DNA of 18,104 bases from Fulvivirga aurantia (GTDB taxonomy: Bacteria; Bacteroidota; Bacteroidia; Cytophagales; Cyclobacteriaceae). How positions within the stretch are numbered: the stretch's first letter is position 1; the number at the start of each line of letters is the position of its first letter. The position numbers were made by a program, and so were the translations under genes. The stretch covers positions 1 through 18,104 of the forward strand of contig NZ_SMMD01000921.1 in NCBI RefSeq assembly GCF_009711475.1. Direction: 5' to 3'. The notes below the pieces were generated by a model. That model ran no database searches. It had not been told where the DNA came from and saw nothing but the letters and a program-made list of their open reading frames with translations. Below are positions 15,198 through 18,104 of this stretch, in pieces.

Positions 15198-15207
15198 ACT
15201 TATGTTT

Positions 15208-16002
15208 TTAGGCCTTTTTCTTTGCTGTAGTTTTCTTTCTTCTTGTAGCTCTTTTTGGCTTGTCATCCTGAAGAGACTCCATATCAACGTCAGCTAAGAT
15301 TCTGCCAGAATGCTCGTCTATAACGATTTTCTTCTTTTCTCTGATCTCAGCAATTTTTTGTGGAGGAATTACAATGTTACATCCTTCTGCTGCGCCACGC
15401 TTAACAGTCACAACTGCAAGTCCGTTTGACAAGTTATCTCTAAGCTTTTGGTAATACTTCAACAGCTTGTCTTCAATCTTCTTAGAAGCTTTAGCTCTAT
15501 CAGCCATTAACTTCTTTTCTTCCTCTTCGCTGTCTTTAAGGATTTCATCTAACTCCTCTTTCTTGCTGTTAAGATCTTCGTTTCTTTCGTTGATCAAAGT
15601 TTCTGTAGCAGCAATCTCTTCTTTCTTTCTATCGATTGCCTCGTGAGCTTCTTTAGTTTTCTTTTCAAGAATCTGAATTTCTAATTCCTGAAGCTCAACT
15701 TCTTTAGTTATAGCATCAAATTCTCTGTTATTTCTAACGTTGTTTTGCTGCTCATTATATTTTTTGATCAAAGCCTCAGCTTCTTTGATGCCGGCTTTGT
15801 TGCTTTTAATGCTATCTTCTAGCTGCTCAAGATCGTTGTTAAACCTGTTGAGTCTGGTTTTATAACCTTCAATTTCATCTTCAAGGTCTTGAACTTCGTC
15901 AGGTAAATCCCCTCTTAATTTTTTTAATTCGTCTAGTTTAGAATCAATGGACTGTAGTTTTACGAGTGCTTCGAGTTTTTGTGCTACGGTGTTATTTTCC
16001 AT
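15208..16002 (-). CDS. Coiled-coil protein of the C4 zinc-ribbon family, cysteines mostly lost
   Basis: This 264-residue protein is a long coiled coil (about residues 5-190, rich in Glu and Lys heptads, with a conserved turn NNVRNNREFDAITKE at 87-101). A small C-terminal domain (about 195-238) follows, and then a basic tail (residues 248-264 are nearly all Lys, Arg, Thr and Ala). The C-terminal domain keeps the family frame, including IPPQKIAEIR and SGRIL. In place of the four zinc-binding cysteines it has only C208: the second pair is replaced in IDEHSGRIL by D229 and S232. The fold may remain, but zinc binding by the usual C4 site is unlikely. Its function is unknown; the basic tail could bind nucleic acid. 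It begins 5 bases after the Nif3-like gene on the same strand, a common gene pair, and is followed by a terminator hairpin. Confidence 0.88.
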   Translation of the reverse strand: MENNTVAQKLEALVKLQSIDSKLDELKKLRGDLPDEVQDLEDEIEGYKTRLNRFNNDLEQLEDSIKSNKAGIKEAEALIKKYNEQQNNVRNNREFDAITKEVELQELEIQILEKKTKEAHEAIDRKKEEIAATETLINERNEDLNSKKEELDEILKDSEEEEKKLMADRAKASKKIEDKLLKYYQKLRDNLSNGLAVVTVKRGAAEGCNIVIPPQKIAEIREKKKIVIDEHSGRILADVDMESLQDDKPKRATRRKKTTAKKKA

Positions 16003-16007
16003 GTATA

Positions 16008-17105
16008 TTATAAGTAACTAATTGGGTTTGTCACAATTTCTGATAAATTGGTTGCAAAGGTAGTAAATTTTTTAGTTAATATCTCATATAACAATTCTTT
16101 TGTAAATACCTCACTTTCATAGTGTCCGATGTCTGCAATCATGATTTTGTCTTCGGCATCGAAGAACTCATGATATTTGAAATCACCTGTGATAAATACA
16201 TCTGCTTGTTGAGATATGGCTTTTTTCAGAAGAAAGCTTCCAGCGCCTCCACACCATGCAACACGTTTAATTTTTTTATTTGATGGAGCCGTATGCCTTA
16301 TGCAGTTTAGCGCCATCCTATCTTTTAAATAGTTTAAAAACTCAAAAGGTTCCATGGGCTGATCAAGATCTCCATACATACCAGAGCCTACCTCCTGATT
16401 CTCATTTTGAAGTTGAGTGATATAGTAGGCCACCTCTTCATAGGGGTGTGCTTTTTTCAAAGTACCAATCACGCGATTTTCCAGGTGAGAAGGCATCATG
16501 ACTTCAATTCTATCTTCAGTCACCTCTTCAGCTTCGCCTTGCTTGCCAATATGAGGATCAGCAGATTCGTTTGGTTTAAAAGTGCCCTTACCGGTAGTTG
16601 TAAAACTGCAGTTGCTGTAGTTGCCTATTTCGCCAGCCCCTGCTTTATAAATTGCATCGAGCACAGCTTCCTTATTTTCTTGAGGTATGAAAGCCACAAG
16701 CTTACTCAGGAGTTGCTTTTTAGGAGCAAGAATTTTCGGATTTGAGATACCAATTTTTTCACCAATTTTAGCATTTACCCCATGCAGCACATTGTCTAGA
16801 TTGGTGTGAATGGCATAAATGGCAATATCATTTTTTATAGCCTTGATCACCGTCCGCTCTACGTAATCTTTTCCTGTGAAGGACTTAAGACCTTTGAATA
16901 CAATGGGGTGATGCGCTACGATTACATTGCAGTCTTTTTCTATTGCCTCATCAACAATACTTTCTATGCAGTCGAGAGATACGAGTACCCCTTTAACTTC
17001 TGCATTGGCATCTCCGGTTATGAGCCCGGAGTTATCATAACTCTCCTGGTAAGAAGGTGGAGCAATGCTTGCTAAATAGCTTACTAAATCTTTTATTTTA
17101 GTCAT
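16008..17105 (-). CDS. Nif3-like dinuclear metal-centre protein (YqfO type)
   Basis: This 365-residue protein belongs to the Nif3/YbgI family of ring-shaped hexamers with a two-metal site. The metal ligands are all visible: H65 and H66 in VAHHP, D104 in HTNLD, and H328 with E332 in GHYESE. Between the two halves (about residues 133-230) is the YqfO-type inserted domain of PII/CutA-like fold, which ends in AHPYEEVAYYI. Family members are often described as GTP cyclohydrolase-like, but the true function is unsettled. The start is ATG 17105; an earlier ATG at 17156 would add 17 residues and lies within the promoter. The coiled-coil gene follows after 5 bases, so the two are one unit. The gene diverges from lpxK. 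Confidence 0.92.
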   Translation of the reverse strand: MTKIKDLVSYLASIAPPSYQESYDNSGLITGDANAEVKGVLVSLDCIESIVDEAIEKDCNVIVAHHPIVFKGLKSFTGKDYVERTVIKAIKNDIAIYAIHTNLDNVLHGVNAKIGEKIGISNPKILAPKKQLLSKLVAFIPQENKEAVLDAIYKAGAGEIGNYSNCSFTTTGKGTFKPNESADPHIGKQGEAEEVTEDRIEVMMPSHLENRVIGTLKKAHPYEEVAYYITQLQNENQEVGSGMYGDLDQPMEPFEFLNYLKDRMALNCIRHTAPSNKKIKRVAWCGGAGSFLLKKAISQQADVFITGDFKYHEFFDAEDKIMIADIGHYESEVFTKELLYEILTKKFTTFATNLSEIVTNPISYL

Positions 17106-17128
17106 AAATAGGCAATTTTGCAGACCAT

Positions 17129-17157
17129 CAAAGTTATACAAATTATAACATCTCAAA
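17129..17157 (-). promoter_or_regulatory. Putative promoter of the Nif3-like gene
   Basis: On the minus strand a -33 TTTG (17154-17157) and a -7 TAACTTTG (17129-17136) are separated by 17 bases. Both match the Bacteroidota consensus. Transcription would start about 15-20 bases before ATG 17105. This argues against the longer ATG at 17156. Confidence 0.5.
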
Positions 17158-17164
17158 AGCCAGC

Positions 17165-18104
17165 ATGAAATTTTTAGGCATTGTTTTATATCCGTTTACA
17201 TTGATCTACGACCTGGTCACCAGGTTTAGAAATTATCTTTACGATATCGATTACAAAAAGCAATTTGAATTCGATACTTGCGTAATTGCAGTGGGTAATT
17301 TGTCAGTAGGTGGTACGGGTAAAACACCCATGATCGAATACATTATCAGGCTGCTTAAAGATAAATACACAATTACTACACTAAGCCGTGGTTATGGTCG
17401 AAAGACAAAGGGGTTTAAAATGGCCAAAGTGAGTGATTCTCACCTTACTATAGGAGACGAACCAAAGCAGTTTTATGAAAAGTTTGGTGAGATTAGCGTA
17501 GCGGTCGGAGAGGAAAGAGCGGTGGCGATTCCGTTTATTTTAGCAGAAAACCCTGAGACTAATCTCATTTTACTAGATGATGCTTACCAGCACCGATCGG
17601 TCAAGCCGCAATTAAATATTTTACTCACTGATTTTAACAGACCGTTTTTTAACGATTATGTCTTACCCAGCGGAAGATTGCGTGAAGCGCGAAAGGGAGC
17701 AAATCGAGCAGATATAATCGTGGTTACTAAATGCGATGAGTCTTTAACAGACGATAAAAAAAATGAATACAGGACGGCTATCAGTAAGTACAGTGAAGCG
17801 CCTGTGTTTTTTACTACTGTTAAGTATCTCGACCCATTACCTGTCAATGAAAGTACTTCATTAAGTAACAATGTATTTCTCTTTACGGGTATTGCCAGGC
17901 ACGAAAGTGTGAGTAGTCGCATAGGAAAAGCATATAATCTAGTAGGGGAAATGCGGTTTCCTGACCATCATAACTATACTGAAGCCGATATTGATAAGTT
18001 GGTAAATGAATTCGATAAAGTGAGTTTAAGTGACAAATGTTTACTGACCACTGAAAAGGATATGGTAAAGTTTTTATCGAGCCCTTTAAAGGAAAAAATA
18101 AGTG
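17165..18104 (+). CDS. lpxK: Tetraacyldisaccharide 4'-kinase, 5' part (cut by the right window edge)
   Basis: LpxK phosphorylates the 4' position of the lipid A disaccharide at the inner membrane. About 313 residues are present before the window ends, with no stop. An N-terminal hydrophobic helix (FLGIVLYPFTLIYDL) anchors the protein. It is followed by the P-loop GNLSVGGTGKTP (residues 44-55), the SRGYGR segment, LLDDAYQHR, the FTGIARHESV region, FPDHHNYT and TTEKDMVKF. All are family landmarks and all are intact. Its presence supports a Gram-negative envelope with lipid A. It diverges from the Nif3-like gene across 59 bases. A weak -7 candidate, CAATTTTG (17113-17120), lies upstream. Confidence 0.95.
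   Translation, partial: MKFLGIVLYPFTLIYDLVTRFRNYLYDIDYKKQFEFDTCVIAVGNLSVGGTGKTPMIEYIIRLLKDKYTITTLSRGYGRKTKGFKMAKVSDSHLTIGDEPKQFYEKFGEISVAVGEERAVAIPFILAENPETNLILLDDAYQHRSVKPQLNILLTDFNRPFFNDYVLPSGRLREARKGANRADIIVVTKCDESLTDDKKNEYRTAISKYSEAPVFFTTVKYLDPLPVNESTSLSNNVFLFTGIARHESVSSRIGKAYNLVGEMRFPDHHNYTEADIDKLVNEFDKVSLSDKCLLTTEKDMVKFLSSPLKEKIS

Noticed and set aside
16407..16745. Open frame of 112 codons on the plus strand
   Set aside because: It is antisense to the inserted domain of the Nif3-like gene, whose frame is clearly the real one.

Overview
This window looks like chromosomal DNA of a marine-type Bacteroidota, most likely of the Cytophagales. The reasons are the AT-rich but gene-dense layout, -7 elements of the form TAnnTTTG, the near absence of Shine-Dalgarno sequences, a short Bacteroidetes-type MenE, a self-cleaving XRE/S24 repressor, and a TetR/ABC/HlyD/TolC export cluster whose ABC protein is degenerate. 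This assignment is inference from gene content. There are no rRNA or tRNA genes, no CRISPR array, no insertion sequence and no prophage. No gap between genes exceeds about 110 bases, so there is no long empty stretch to describe.

Layout from left to right. (1) About 1-1454, minus strand: pcm (protein repair methyltransferase), a YciA-like acyl-CoA thioesterase, and the 5' part of an unknown gene cut by the window edge. Five ATTG heptads abut the pcm stop codon. (2) About 1480-2636, plus strand: a symmetric bidirectional promoter/operator, then an 88-residue orphan protein and a LexA-like S24 repressor. (3) 2633-7026, minus strand: a tightly packed menaquinone run transcribed menI-menF-menD-menE; menB, menC and menA are not here. 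(4) 7074-7697, plus strand: a histidine phosphatase. (5) 7744-13734, plus strand: an envelope export operon consisting of a TetR regulator preceded by two palindromes, an ABC permease-ATPase with damaged catalytic motifs, an HlyD-type adaptor, a TolC-type outer-membrane channel and a small CutA-like protein. (6) 13731-17105, minus strand: a Nif3/YqfO-like metal protein, a coiled-coil protein of the C4 zinc-ribbon family that has lost most of its cysteines, a strong terminator hairpin, and a secreted TPR protein whose reading frame runs through that hairpin. (7) 17165 to the right edge, plus strand: lpxK (lipid A 4'-kinase), cut by the window.

How the parts fit together. MenI, MenF, MenD and MenE supply four steps of menaquinone synthesis. 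The S24 repressor probably regulates itself and perhaps pcm from the shared palindrome, which would join DNA-damage sensing to protein repair. The TetR-led cluster has the three parts of a tripartite (type I-like) exporter, but its only ATPase lacks a canonical signature motif, Walker B and H-loop, and its N-terminal domain has no catalytic cysteine. The export cluster and the S24 promoter region are the two places that most deserve a second look.
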